NCBI RefSeq assembly: GCF_900114765.1
Contig: NZ_FOUD01000006.1
Coordinates: 62,001 to 126,000, forward strand
DNA: 64,000 nucleotides
DNA from: Halopseudomonas pachastrellae
GTDB lineage: Bacteria > Pseudomonadota > Gammaproteobacteria > Pseudomonadales > Pseudomonadaceae
Reading direction: 5' to 3'
The position numbers and the translations under genes were made by a program. The notes under the pieces are model-generated. The model was given only the letters and a program-made list of their open reading frames with translations, did not search any database and was not told the origin of the DNA. Shown here piece by piece: positions 34,416 to 46,800 of the stretch; position 1 is the first letter of the stretch; the number at the start of each line of letters is the position of its first letter.

Positions 34416-35420
34416 TCAGGTGTATTGGCCGACCAACCGTGCCAACTCCACGGCGCGGTTGGCGTAACCCCACTCGTTGTCGTACCAGGCGTAGAGCTTG
34501 ACCTGGGTCTGGTTGATCACCATGGTCGACAGCGCGTCGATGATCGAGGAGCGCGGGTCGGTGCGGTAATCAATGGACACCAGCGGGCGTTCCTCATAAC
34601 CGAGAATGCCGCGCAGCGGGCCGTCCGCCGCCTGCTTGAGCAGGGCGTTGACCTCGTCCACGCTGGTAGGCCGTTCGACCTCAAAGACGCAGTCGGTGAG
34701 CGAGGCATTGGCCAGCGGCACGCGCACCGCATGGCCGTTCAGGCGGCCGCGCAGCTCGGGGAAAATCTCGGCAATCGCGGTAGCCGAGCCGGTGGTGGTG
34801 GGGATCAGGCTCATGCCGCTGGCGCGGGCACGGCGCAAGTCCTTGTGCGGTTGGTCGAGGATGCTCTGGGTGTTGGTCAGGTCGTGAATGGTGGTGATGG
34901 AGCCGTGGCGGATGCCCAGCGCCTCCTGAATCACCTTGACCACCGGCGCCAGACAGTTGGTGGTGCAGGAGGCGGCGGTAACAATGCGGTGTTGCTGCGG
35001 GTCAAAGCGGTCCTGGTTGACGCCCATCACCACATTCAGCGCGCCCGGCTCCTTGACCGGCGCACACACCACCACCCGTTTGACGCCCTGATCCAGATAC
35101 GGCTGCAGGCTGGCCAGGGTTTTCATCTTGCCGCTGGCCTCGATGACCAGATCGCAGTCGCTCCAGTCGGTATCGGCCAGCGCGCGATTGGCCGTAACCG
35201 TGATCGCCTTGCCCTCGATCAACACCTGCTCGGCGTTGCTGCCGGCCTCGTGCTGCCAGCGGCCGTGCACCGAATCAAAGTTGAGCAGGTGGGCGTGCGT
35301 CGCCGCGTCGCCCGCCGGGTCATTGATGCGCACAAACTCCAGCTCTGGCCAGTCCCAGGCTGCGCGCAGCGCCAGGCGACCAATGCGACCAAAACCGTTG
35401 ATACCTACCTTGATGCTCAT
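34416..35420 (-). CDS. ArsJ-associated glyceraldehyde-3-phosphate dehydrogenase
   Basis: A 334-residue GAPDH. It carries the NAD-binding [10 protein letters not shown] and the active-site [16 protein letters not shown], with the catalytic cysteine in SCTTNC. The C-terminal [15 protein letters not shown] is conserved. In arsenic operons this enzyme uses arsenate in place of phosphate to make 1-arseno-3-phosphoglycerate, which ArsJ removes. Context makes this role likely over glycolysis. The ATG follows AGGAGTCCGCT. Confidence 0.92.
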   Translation of the reverse strand: MSIKVGINGFGRIGRLALRAAWDWPELEFVRINDPAGDAATHAHLLNFDSVHGRWQHEAGSNAEQVLIEGKAITVTANRALADTDWSDCDLVIEASGKMKTLASLQPYLDQGVKRVVVCAPVKEPGALNVVMGVNQDRFDPQQHRIVTAASCTTNCLAPVVKVIQEALGIRHGSITTIHDLTNTQSILDQPHKDLRRARASGMSLIPTTTGSATAIAEIFPELRGRLNGHAVRVPLANASLTDCVFEVERPTSVDEVNALLKQAADGPLRGILGYEERPLVSIDYRTDPRSSIIDALSTMVINQTQVKLYAWYDNEWGYANRAVELARLVGQYT

Positions 35421-35442
35421 AGCGGACTCCTGCCTTGTGAGG

Positions 35443-36465
35443 TCACTCTGTGCTTGGGAACCAGTGACGGGTGCGGTTGGCAAAGGCCACCAGCGACAGC
35501 ATGACCGGTACCTCGACCAGCACGCCGACCACCGTGGCCAGGGCCGCACCGGAGTGCAGCCCGAACAGCGAGATGGCGACAGCGACGGCCAGCTCAAAGA
35601 AGTTGGAGGTGCCGATCATGCAGGCGGGCGCTGCAATCGGATGCGGCAGGCGCAGCTTCCAGGCGGCCACATAGGCCAGCGCGAAGATGCCGTAGGTCTG
35701 CACCAGCAGCGGGATGGCAATCAGCACAATGGTCAGCGGCTGGCTCAGCAGGGTGTCGGCCTGCAGACCGAACAGCAGTGCCACGGTGCCGAGCAGGCCC
35801 AATACCGACCAGGGCTTGAGGCGCTGCAGCAGCTGCGGCAACTGCTCGGGCGCCCGGCGCTGCAGCCACTGGCGGGTCAGCACGCCCGCGCCAAGCGGCA
35901 GCACCACGTAGAGCAGCACCGACAGCAGCAGCGTCGCCCATGGCACCTGAATATCGCTCACGCCCAGCAGCAGGCTGACCAGCGGCGCAAAGGCAAACAC
36001 CATGATCAGGTCGTTCACCGACACCTGCACCAGCGTGTAGTTGGGGTCGCCACGGGTCAGCTGACTCCAGACAAACACCATGGCAGTGCAGGGCGCCACG
36101 CCCAGCAGGATCATGCCGGCGATGTATTCGCCCGCGCTTTGCGGGTCCACCCAGTCGGCAAACAGCACACGAAAGAACAACCAGCCCAGCAACGCCATGG
36201 TGAAGGGTTTGATCAGCCAGTTGACGATGAGTGTCAGTACCAGCCCGCGCGGACGTTTGCCGACATCTCGCACGGCGGCAAAGTCGATCTGCACCATCAT
36301 CGGGTAGATCATTACCCAGATCAGCACCGCCACCAGCAGATTGACGTGGGCAAACTCCAGCGCCGCCACACCGGCAAACAGCGCCGGAAACAGCGAGCCC
36401 AACACCACACCCACAGCGATAGCCAGTGCAACCCACAGGCTCAGCCAGCGTTCAAACAGTCCCAT
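35443..36465 (-). CDS. Arsenite efflux permease, ACR3 type
   Basis: A 340-residue membrane protein with about ten helices that exports arsenite. ACR3 landmarks are [40 protein letters not shown] with its conserved cysteine, and [21 protein letters not shown]. It belongs to the ACR3/BASS fold and not to the larger ArsB family. It follows arsH by nine bases. Confidence 0.92.
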   Translation of the reverse strand: MGLFERWLSLWVALAIAVGVVLGSLFPALFAGVAALEFAHVNLLVAVLIWVMIYPMMVQIDFAAVRDVGKRPRGLVLTLIVNWLIKPFTMALLGWLFFRVLFADWVDPQSAGEYIAGMILLGVAPCTAMVFVWSQLTRGDPNYTLVQVSVNDLIMVFAFAPLVSLLLGVSDIQVPWATLLLSVLLYVVLPLGAGVLTRQWLQRRAPEQLPQLLQRLKPWSVLGLLGTVALLFGLQADTLLSQPLTIVLIAIPLLVQTYGIFALAYVAAWKLRLPHPIAAPACMIGTSNFFELAVAVAISLFGLHSGAALATVVGVLVEVPVMLSLVAFANRTRHWFPSTE

Positions 36466-36474
36466 GATCCATCC

Positions 36475-37191
36475 TCAAATTTGCTGCTGGTTGACCCGCG
36501 CCGACAGCTGCTCGGCCGACTCGCGCCGCTCGGAGTAGCGGTCTACCAGGTAGTCGCTGTGCTCGCGCAGCAGCAGGGTGAATTTCACCAGCTCTTCCAT
36601 GACATCCACTACCCGCTCATAGAACGGTGAGGGGCGCATGCGCCCGGCCTCGTCAAACTCCAGAAACGCCTTGGGCACCGACGACTGGTTGGGGATGGTG
36701 AACATGCGCATCCAGCGGCCCAGTAGCCGCAACTGGTTCACCACGTTGAATGACTGCGAGCCGCCGCACACCTGCATGACCGCCAGCGTCTTGCCCTGGG
36801 TTGGACGCACCGCGCCGATGCTCAGCGGCACCCAGTCGATTTGCGCCTTGAACACCGCCGTCATCGCGCCGTGACGCTCGGGCGAACACCACACCTGCCC
36901 CTCGGACCACTGCATCAGCTTACGCAGCTCAACCACCTTGGGGTGGGTGTCCGGCGCATCGTCCGGCAGCGGCAGGCCAGATGGATCAAAGATGCGGGTT
37001 TCAGCGCCAAAGTGGGCCAGCAAGCGTGCGGCTTCTTCGACCAGCAGGCGGCTGTAGGAGCGCTCACGCGTCGAGCCGTGCAGCAGCAGAATGCGCGGCG
37101 CATGCGTGGCGCGCAGCGGGCTGTGCAGGCTTTGCGGATCGGGGGCGGGGGCCAGGTCGAGATCCAGATTGGGCAGGTCAGGGTGAGACAT
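36475..37191 (-). CDS. arsH: Arsenical resistance flavoprotein ArsH
   Basis: A 238-residue NADPH-dependent FMN reductase that oxidises trivalent organoarsenicals. The flavodoxin-like motif [20 protein letters not shown], the [20 protein letters not shown] block and [20 protein letters not shown] are typical of ArsH. It lies between arsR and acr3 in the operon. Confidence 0.92.
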   Translation of the reverse strand: MSHPDLPNLDLDLAPAPDPQSLHSPLRATHAPRILLLHGSTRERSYSRLLVEEAARLLAHFGAETRIFDPSGLPLPDDAPDTHPKVVELRKLMQWSEGQVWCSPERHGAMTAVFKAQIDWVPLSIGAVRPTQGKTLAVMQVCGGSQSFNVVNQLRLLGRWMRMFTIPNQSSVPKAFLEFDEAGRMRPSPFYERVVDVMEELVKFTLLLREHSDYLVDRYSERRESAEQLSARVNQQQI

Positions 37192-37203
37192 GCAGACTCC
37201 GAT

Positions 37204-37584
37204 TCAGCTAATTGAGGGGGCGGCAGGCGAGCAGCAGAGCGCGTTGCGCTCGGGCCGCTCACCCATCTGCTGCAGCCGCCGGCTGTCTGCGCTCAGCCAA
37301 TGGCGATTGCTTGCCAGCGTGGTATCCAGCACCTTAGCCACCCAGTCCGGCAGGTTGGGGTGCAAACGGTAATACACCCACTGCCCCTGCCGCCGATCCG
37401 CCAGCAACCCGCCGGTACGCAACTGCGCCAGGTGGCGGGAAATCTTCGGCTGACTCAGCTCCAACGCCGCCGTCAACTCACACACGCACAGCTCACCCTC
37501 GGCGGCGATCAGCAGCATCAGACGCGTGCGGGTCTCATCGGCCAGGCACTTGAAGACGGTGGGTGGGGTGAGGTGTTCGAGCAT
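37204..37584 (-). CDS. arsR: Arsenic-responsive repressor ArsR
   Basis: A 126-residue ArsR/SmtB winged-helix repressor. Residues about 30-70 hold GELCVCELTAALELSQPKIS then RHLAQLRTGGLLADRRQGQW, and the CVC of ELCVCEL is the arsenite-binding site in the recognition helix region. A further Cys-Cys pair is near the C-terminus (ALCCSP). The start at 37584 (MLEHLTPPTV) fits the family; an upstream ATG would add 49 atypical residues. First gene of the operon. Confidence 0.93.
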   Translation of the reverse strand: MLEHLTPPTVFKCLADETRTRLMLLIAAEGELCVCELTAALELSQPKISRHLAQLRTGGLLADRRQGQWVYYRLHPNLPDWVAKVLDTTLASNRHWLSADSRRLQQMGERPERNALCCSPAAPSIS

Positions 37585-37610
37585 GTTTTTGGCCAGGCCG
37601 GTTCTATCAG

Positions 37611-37626
37611 TGAATATGCATATATG
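37611..37626. promoter_or_regulatory. Candidate ArsR operator
   Basis: TGAATATGCATATATG is an AT-rich near-palindrome centred on ATGCAT, 27 bp upstream of arsR. ArsR sites of this ATTCATATATG type are common in Pseudomonas. Confidence 0.5.
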
Positions 37627-37973
37627 GATTAGCGTATGCGATGGTACGGCTGTCTTGTTTGCTGGGTCAATGGGTGCGCAATTGAGCAAGCGTATTGGCA
37701 ATTTGGTCGTACACAGCCCCTCAGGAAGCATTGATCAGTGCTGCCTTAAACAGCCCGCCACTGTTGCTGCCCGATCCGCAGGCTCGGCTGCAGGGGGTAA
37801 CGCGGGTAAACATGCAGTTCCCCTCGGCGCTTTAAAGGTCGTCAACAGTAAGGCTCATGCGCCTGGCATCCTTTTACATTGCCGGCCTCACCCGGCGCCG
37901 ATAGACTCAAAGCCTTTTGCTACGCGCTTGGGCACCGTCGCCCACGCCTATTTCAATAGATGGAATTCATTGA
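37627..37973. other. Gap between the arsenic operon and hsdM
   Basis: About 350 bp with no convincing gene. It marks the boundary between the arsenic operon and the defence block and must contain the hsdM promoter. No integrase, repeat or tRNA was seen. Confidence 0.5.
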
Positions 37974-39717
<1,744 letters not shown>

Positions 39718-39725
<8 letters not shown>

Positions 39726-40992
39726 GGCTGCGCCTTCTGGTTGGGAGTTGACCACGCTGGGCAGAAATGCACAGCTGATAACCGACGGCGCCCATGCCTC
39801 TCCCCCTACGCATGAGGGTGGGAGACCGATAGCGACAGTTCAGAATATGGGGTCAAGATTTATTGATTTCGCGTCGTGCCGTTTGATTTCAGAGAATGAC
39901 TTTAACTCCTTGGTTAGAGGTAATTGCGCTCCTGAGGTTGGGGATGTTCTTTTTTCGAAAGATGGCACTGTGGGGAAAACCTTTGTTTACCGTCAATCAG
40001 AAAAGGTTGTGCTGCTTTCATCGATAGCCATTATCAGACTGGACGAAAGCAATATTGATCCTGAATTCTGCAGCCAGTTTTTACTCTCTCCGCTATTTTA
40101 TCAGCAGCTCGAAAGTGCAAAGTCAGGATCTGCCATTCGGAGAATCGTTCTTAATGAGTTAAAGAAGATAGAGATTCCTAGACCTCCTCTCCCCGAACAA
40201 AAAAAAATTGCGGAGATTTTGTCATCCGTCGATGACATGGTCGAAAAAATACGCGCTCAGCTCGACAAGCTGAAAGACTTGAAAGCCGGCATGATGCAGG
40301 AGCTGCTGGTCAACGGTATTGGGCCGGACGGCGCCCCGCATAGCGCGTTCAAGGATTCGCCGGCGGGTTTCGTTCCAGCAGAGTGGAGTGTGGTTGAACT
40401 TAAAGAAGTAGCCAAAGTGAAAGGTGGTAAGCGAATGCCAAAAGGCCGACCTTTCGCGGAAAACAAAACTCCTTACCCCTACATTCGAGTAAGTGATTTT
40501 AGTAACGGTACTATCAAAGGTGACAATTTAAGATACGTCCTACCAGAAGATAGGGAGTTAATAAAACGGTACACCATCAGCAAAAATGACCTTTATATTT
40601 CAATTGCAGGCACGATAGGCGTTACGGGGTCTGTTCCGGATAAGCTTGATGGGGCTCAGCTTACAGAGAATGCGGCAAAAATTGTTCTCACTGATACGCA
40701 AAGAGCATGTGCTGGCTTCCTCAAACACCTTATGTCCTCCAACCAGGTTCAGGACCAACTAAACCAAGAGAAAGGTACGGGCGGGGGCGTTCCCAAGCTT
40801 GCCTTATTTCGCATAGAGTCAATTCTCATTAAACTTCCGCCGATGCGAGAGCAGATAGTCATAGCCAGATCTCTGGACTCTATTGACCATCGTCTAGATT
40901 CTGCCAATAAGAAACTCGCCGCATTGCTGCTAGTAAAAAAAGCCCTAATGCAAGACCTCCTTACCGGAAAGGTTCGCGTAAAGGTGGATTAA
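39718..40992 (+). CDS. hsdS: Type I restriction-modification system, specificity subunit
   Basis: A 424-residue specificity subunit with two target-recognition domains separated by a conserved coiled coil. The first domain spans residues 5-155 and ends [20 protein letters not shown]. The central helix runs to about 205, the second domain covers about 215-385 and the second helix closes the protein ([19 protein letters not shown]). Base composition is visibly lower in GC than hsdM and hsdR, as expected for recombining target domains. The recognised DNA sequence cannot be predicted. Confidence 0.92.
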
Positions 40993-40996
40993 CCAC

Positions 40997-41839
40997 ATGC
41001 CTTCATTTAAACCAAAAGATTTGGCTGCCATCGAATACCACGGGGCAAGCGGGATAACTCAGCACTGTTTGGATGCTGTAGCGCGATTGATCCACTTTGG
41101 CGATAAAATCTATGTGGCCAAGCTGCTCACCTGCCTTGATCGTCATAACTGCGGTGATCACGGGCTGCTGTTGACGATGGAACATGAGCATTTTGTTGCC
41201 ATAAAGCCCGGCTTTTCTTCTGGCTATAACGGCGAAGGCCCCACCGGGTTATCAACGGTCTTGCGGATGTTGCAGTGGCAGGGGGCAGACATTGAAGAAT
41301 ACGATGTTTCACCCGCAATCATGGAACGTCTCAATGCAGGCTGCCTGTTGAGTAAAGATGTGGATTATCTGGAGCTGGCTAAGCCGGTTTTGCCCGTGCG
41401 TTATTACGACTACATGCTGGGTTCACATCGTGACTTGCAGCGATACTTTCCACCCACCATTAATTTCGGGTTACTGGACAAGCGCCTTGTGGATCTGGCG
41501 CTGAACTTTCCCGAAAACCCTGGCTATGCCATTGATTCCGCGTTTAAACGCCTGGAAGACCAGATTCGCCGGCGGATCGATATGCCGGGAGAAAGTGGCA
41601 GCAAGTTGCTGACCAAGGCTTTTTTGGGGGAGGGCTCTATTCTCCACTGGGGTGATGAAAACCCAAGCGAGCAAAGTAGCAAAGCCAACCTGTTCAAATC
41701 GGTTTTCGGGGCTTATCGCAATCCCCGTGCGCATCGTGAGGTAGCGGCAAGCGATGACGAAGCGGTGCGCGAGTTTATGCTGGTGAACTCACTTTACCTG
41801 CTTGAAGCTGCAGCAGTAGCCAGGAAGCCGAATGCCTGA
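40997..41839 (+). CDS. TIGR02391/Ymh-type HEPN-domain protein
   Basis: A 280-residue protein whose C-terminal part (about residues 165-275) resembles the TIGR02391 (hypothetical Ymh) domain: SGSKLLTKAFLGEGSILHWG then KSVFGAYRNPRAHREVAASD. The RNPRAH segment fits the R-x4-6-H motif of HEPN ribonucleases. The N-terminal half is unassigned. It starts five bases after hsdS, so it is co-transcribed with the restriction genes and is a plausible RNA-cleaving defence accessory. That activity is inferred. Confidence 0.7.
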   Translation: MPSFKPKDLAAIEYHGASGITQHCLDAVARLIHFGDKIYVAKLLTCLDRHNCGDHGLLLTMEHEHFVAIKPGFSSGYNGEGPTGLSTVLRMLQWQGADIEEYDVSPAIMERLNAGCLLSKDVDYLELAKPVLPVRYYDYMLGSHRDLQRYFPPTINFGLLDKRLVDLALNFPENPGYAIDSAFKRLEDQIRRRIDMPGESGSKLLTKAFLGEGSILHWGDENPSEQSSKANLFKSVFGAYRNPRAHREVAASDDEAVREFMLVNSLYLLEAAAVARKPNA

Positions 41840-41892
41840 CAGCAAGATGCAGCTACCGGGAGAGCTGCGAAAGGTTTAAAAATGGCGTGGAA

Positions 41893-41983
41893 TACGGCGT
41901 TTCTCGCCGTAATGGCTTGATAAGTTAAACCAGTACGCTACGCTGGTTTAAAAATCCCTATAAGTACGGCGCTGATCGCCGTA
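41893..41983. promoter_or_regulatory. Inverted-repeat array upstream of abiEi
   Basis: TACGGCG-TTTCT-CGCCGTA (41893-41911) and TACGGCG-CTGAT-CGCCGTA (41965-41983) are 19-bp inverted repeats with identical arms, 72 bp apart. Between them TTAAACCAG and CTGGTTTAA (41925-41951) form a 9-bp-arm palindrome. AbiEi antitoxins repress their own promoter by binding inverted repeats, so these are its probable operators and the block likely has its own promoter. Confidence 0.7.
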
Positions 41984-42036
41984 AAGTCTTAACCACTTAA
42001 ACCGTTACCCTCACGTTATGGTGTATTCAGCCTGCT

Positions 42037-42867
42037 ATGTCTGATGACTCCCGCCCTAAAACCGCCGCCGCTGGCGCTGATACGCTGAGCACGCTGCTGC
42101 CGATGGGCATGGTGGCGAGTCGGGCGTGGTTGCTGGCGCACGGCCTGAGCAAGGACAGGCTGGATAACCATGTCAAAAGCGGCCGGCTCAGAAAGTTGGC
42201 CCGTGGCGTTTTTTGTCAGCAGCATGCGGCATTGAACTGGGAGAATGTGGTGGCGTCCTTCTCCTTGTCGATGGATATCCCGGCCTATGCCGGGGGGCTG
42301 ACTGCTCTGGAGGAATACGGCTACAGCCAGTACCTCACGCTGGGTGCCCAGCGGGTGATAGAGGTATACAGCACCTTGCCGGAACCCAGCTGGCTGCAGG
42401 TGCTGGCCGGGCAAGTTGAGGGCGTGCGCTTTCGCTGGCACAAAACGCAGCGCCTCTGGCAGCCGGAGGCCGTTGAACAGCAAATCGGCGTGCTCCATCG
42501 CCCCTGGAGCCCCGGCGCCAATGCTCAGGTATTGGCGCGTGCCGAGACGGCCTATATCGAGCTGCTGCATGAGGTGCCGGAGCAGATCAGTTTTGAGCAC
42601 GCCGATGAGATCATGCAAGGCTTGACCAGCCTGTCACCCCGCAAGGTAAGCCTGATGTTGGCGCACTGTAAGAGCATCAAGGCCAAGCGCCTGTTTTGCT
42701 GGTTTGCTGATCGGCACTCCCACAGCTGGTGGAAAACGCTGAACGACCAGGAGGTGGACTTGGGCAAGGGCAAGCGGGTGATCGAAAAGGGCGGGCGCCT
42801 GGATAAACGCTATTGGATAACAGTGCCGGCCAGCCTGTATCAATACTATCCCGACGACCAAACCTGA
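42037..42867 (+). CDS. AbiEi-family antitoxin/transcriptional regulator
   Basis: A 276-residue type IV antitoxin of the AbiEi_3 kind. The N-terminal winged helix reads LLPMGMVASRAWLLAHGLSK then DRLDNHVKSGRLRKLARGVF, followed by YAGGLTALEEYGYSQYLTLG and the C-terminal antitoxin domain (EVPEQISFEHADEIMQGLTS). Such proteins repress the operon and counter the AbiEii nucleotidyltransferase. The partner starts 15 bp downstream. Confidence 0.85.
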   Translation: MSDDSRPKTAAAGADTLSTLLPMGMVASRAWLLAHGLSKDRLDNHVKSGRLRKLARGVFCQQHAALNWENVVASFSLSMDIPAYAGGLTALEEYGYSQYLTLGAQRVIEVYSTLPEPSWLQVLAGQVEGVRFRWHKTQRLWQPEAVEQQIGVLHRPWSPGANAQVLARAETAYIELLHEVPEQISFEHADEIMQGLTSLSPRKVSLMLAHCKSIKAKRLFCWFADRHSHSWWKTLNDQEVDLGKGKRVIEKGGRLDKRYWITVPASLYQYYPDDQT

Positions 42868-42882
42868 TGAGCACTGTGCTGA

Positions 42883-43821
42883 ATGGATAATACAGAGCGC
42901 TATCGAAAGCAGGTGCAGCTGCTGTTGCAGGTGTTGCCGCTGGTGGACAAGGAACGCTGTTTTGCCTTGAAAGGCGGCACCGCCATTAACTTGTTCGTTC
43001 GGGACTTTCCGCGGCTGTCTGTGGATATCGACCTGGTCTATTTGCCTATCGAAAGTCGAGACACGTCGCTGGAGAATATTCAGCAGGCCTTGGCTCGTAT
43101 TGCCGAAGATATTGAGCGCCGTTTGCGCGGGGTAACTGTTACCCAAGCCTATGAAGCAAAACCGGATGCGTTGCGTTTGGTGGTGCAGCGCGGCACGGTG
43201 CTGATCAAGGTAGAGTTGTCTCCGGTGTTACGGGGCTCGGTGTATGAACCCGAGCGCAGAGCCGTCTCCGAACGGGTTGAAGACGAATTCGGCTATGCCG
43301 AGATGCAGGTTGTCAGTCTGGCTGACCTGTATGCCGGCAAGATTTGCGCTGCCTTGGACAGGCAGCACCCTCGCGATTTGTATGACATCCACCTGCTATT
43401 GCAGAACGAAGGGCTGACCGAGGCAATACGTAAAGCGACCTTGGTGTACATCATCAGTCATCATCGACCGATAGCCGAGCTGCTAAACCCCCACCGCAAA
43501 GACATTAGCGACGTGTATCGTGGTGAATTTGCCGGCATGGCAAGCGATGATGTGCCACAAGAGACTCTGGAGGCGGCCAGAGAGCAGCTGATCCGCTTGC
43601 TCCATTGTTCTATCAGTGATGCTGAAAAGCAGTTTTTGTTGTCCTTTAAAAACAAAACGCCGGATTGGGCCTTGTTAGGGCTGGAAGGCATTGAGGCGCT
43701 GCCCGCGGTACGTTGGAAGATGAAAAATCTTGAGCAGATGCGCGCGCCAAGCCATCTGCAGGCGTATAAAACGCTAGAGGACGTATTACACAGACTCGGT
43801 AGGGACGAGGAGTTGGAGTGA
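42883..43821 (+). CDS. AbiEii-family nucleotidyltransferase toxin
   Basis: A 312-residue nucleotidyltransferase toxin. The active site is visible as FALKGGTAINLF followed by RLSVDIDLVY, the DxD of the polymerase-beta-like fold, with AGKICAALDRQHPRDLYDIH as third motif. Members halt growth by modifying tRNA ends, giving phage abortive infection. Its TGA overlaps the GTG start of hsdR (GTGA), so toxin and restriction subunit are translationally coupled. Confidence 0.87.
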   Translation: MDNTERYRKQVQLLLQVLPLVDKERCFALKGGTAINLFVRDFPRLSVDIDLVYLPIESRDTSLENIQQALARIAEDIERRLRGVTVTQAYEAKPDALRLVVQRGTVLIKVELSPVLRGSVYEPERRAVSERVEDEFGYAEMQVVSLADLYAGKICAALDRQHPRDLYDIHLLLQNEGLTEAIRKATLVYIISHHRPIAELLNPHRKDISDVYRGEFAGMASDDVPQETLEAAREQLIRLLHCSISDAEKQFLLSFKNKTPDWALLGLEGIEALPAVRWKMKNLEQMRAPSHLQAYKTLEDVLHRLGRDEELE

Positions 43822-46800
43822 CTCAGGACGAATACGACAAGGTTGAAAGCCCCGCTTTAGCTCAGCTGCAACAATTGGGCTGGTGCTTCATTCCGGGAGC
43901 TGCGCTAGCCCCTGACGCGGCTGGTCAGGAGCGGACGTATTTCCGCGATGTGGTACTGGCCAAGCGGCTGGAGGCGGCGCTGCGGCGCCTGAACCCGTGG
44001 ATCAGCGACGAGAACCTGCGCAAGGTGCTGCGCGGCTTTACCCACCCCAACTTTGCCGGGTTAGTTGAGTACAACAAGGCCATTTGGGAAATGCTCTGCG
44101 GTACCGGCGATAACGCCATTGCCGTGGAGCAGGATCTTGGCGCAGGCCGCAAGGGCCAGACCGTTACCGTGGTGGATTTTGATAACCCGGCCAATAACGA
44201 CTTTCTCTGCACCAGCCAGTTCAAGGTCGAAGGGCCTAACCAGACGATCATTCCCGATATTGTTTGCTTCGTGAACGGCCTGCCGCTGGCGGTGATCGAG
44301 TGCAAATCGCCCTATGCCGCCGATGCCATGGGTGAGGGCATTAACCAGCTGCGCCGTTACGCCAACCTGCGCCGCCCGGAAGACGATGAGGGCGCGCAGA
44401 AGCTGTTCTGGTACAACCAGTTGATGGTCGCCACCTGCCGGGATCAGGCGCGGGTTGGCACCATCAGCTCCATGGCCCAGCACTACGGCGACTGGAAAGA
44501 CGCCTACCCCTATACCGATGCAGATATTCAGGCGCTGGCTCAGCCGGCAGCGACACAGGGCGTCACCGATATCCCTTCTGCGGCCTATCTGGTGGCTGCG
44601 CAGCAGGTGGCCGCGGGCAACGCCGCGACTGCTGATGAGGTGACTGCCCAGCAGCGGCTGCTGATGGGCATGTTCAGCCGCGATACCTTCCTCGACCTGA
44701 TCCGCAACTTCATCCTGTTCGAGCCGGTGGAGGGGCGGTTGATCAAAAAGGTCGCCCGCTATCAGCAGTACCGCGCGGTCAATAAGGTGATCGCACGGCT
44801 GAAACACGGCAAGGATCGCAAGGAAAAGTCTGGCGTGGTGTGGCACACCCAGGGCTCGGGCAAGTCGCTGACCATGGTGATGCTGGCGGTGAAAATGCGC
44901 CGCGACCCGCAGCTGCAAAAGTACAAGCTGGTGTTCGTCACCGACCGCACTCAGCTGGACAGCCAGCTCTCGGCCACCTTCCGCGATGCGCAGAACGAAA
45001 CCATCCACAACGCCACCTCGGTCGCCAAGCTCAAGGAGCTGCTGACCCGCGATGCGTCCGACATTGTGACGGCTATGGTGCAGAAGTTTCAGGATGCTGC
45101 CGAGGCCGGTGATTTTGCCGACCTGAACCCCAGCGACAAGATCATCGTGCTGGCGGATGAAGCACACCGCACCCAGTTTGGCGGGCTGGCCGCGACCATC
45201 AACGCGGCGCTGCCCAACGCACCCAAAATCGGCTTTACCGGTACGCCGCTGCTGAAAAACCAGAAAATGGATCAGGCCTTTGGCGGCTATATCGACCAGT
45301 ACAAGATCAACGAAGCGGTGGAAGATGGCGCGACGGTGCGCATCATCTACGAAGGCCGTCAGGTAAGAACAGAGGTGGCGGGAGAGTCGCTGGACGCGCT
45401 GTTCGACGAGTACTTCAAGGATTACAGCGACGACGAAAAGCGTGAGATCAAAAAGAAATATGGCGTAGAGCGCGCAGTGCGCGAAGCCCCGGCGCGGATT
45501 CGCTGGGTGTGTATCGACCTGCTCAAGCACTTCCGGGAAAAGATTCAGCCCGACGGCTTCAAGGCGATGATTGTGGTGGGCAGCCGCCACGCCGCCACGC
45601 TGTACAAGAAAGCCCTGGATGAGCTGGGCGCGCCGCCATCCGAGGTGATCATCAGCGGCAACCATAATGACCCGCTGTACATTGCCCAATACACCGACAA
45701 AACCCGGCACAAGCACGCCATTGACGCCTTCAAAAAGCCCCTGAGCGAAAGCCCGTTGGCCTTCTTGATCGTGAAGGACATGCTGCTGACCGGCTTTGAT
45801 GCGCCCATTGCCCAGGTGATGTACATCGACCGCAGCCTGAAGGATCACACCCTGATGCAGGCCATCGCCCGGGTGAACCGCGCCTACAAGGGTAAGGAGG
45901 CCGGTTTTGTGGAGGATTACTACGGGCTGTCGGATTACCTCGCCGAGGCGCTGGAGCAGTTCAGCACTGACGACGTAGAGGGTACCTACCATACCCTCAA
46001 AGATGAAATCCCGAGGCTGAAAGCTGCGCACACGCGGGTGGCCCAGCTATTTGCGGGAGTGCAAGGCAAGGACATTGATGCCTACGTGCTGGCGCTTAAG
46101 GGAGAAGACCTTCGCCAGCAGTTTGAGCTGGCTTTCAAACGCTTTGCCAAACAAATGGACGTGGTGTTGCCCGACCCGGCAGCCCGGCCGTTTATTGCCG
46201 ACCTGAAGCTGTGGGGTAAGGTGCAGAACTCCGCCCGCACCCGTTACCGTGACCCGGGCCTGAATATCAATGACGCCGGAGAAAAGGTCAGGCAGCTGGT
46301 GAATGAGCACATCCTCAGCACCGGTGTTGATCCGAAGATTCCACCTGTGGATCTGATGGCGGCCAACTTTCGCGAATCGGTGCAGCAGATCAAGTCACCG
46401 GAGTCGCGCGCCTCCGAGATCGAGAGCGCCATCAAGCACCACATCACCGTCAACCTGGAAGAAGACCCGGAATACTACAAATCACTTAGCCTGCGCCTGC
46501 GCGACATCATCGAGAAGACCAACGGCAAGTGGGATCAGCAACTGGAATTGCTGCTGGCCATGGTCAGTACCCTTGAGAGCGACCGTAAGCAGGCCGCCAA
46601 AGACCTGGGCCTCACTGAAACCGAGCTGGCGTTCTACAACATCCTGATGGCCGAGGTGATTCGCCTGAGTGGCGACGAGGTGGTGGACGAGGCCGTGCAT
46701 GAGGAGATCAAGGCGACCACCCGTGCGCTGGTCGAGATGTTCGACGAAGCCACCCAGATCGTTGATTTCTTCAAGAAGGACGAAGAGATCAAGCGCATGA

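Noticed and set aside
44061-46031. 656-codon minus-strand frame opposite hsdR
   Set aside because: Shadow of a gene with clear nuclease and helicase motifs.
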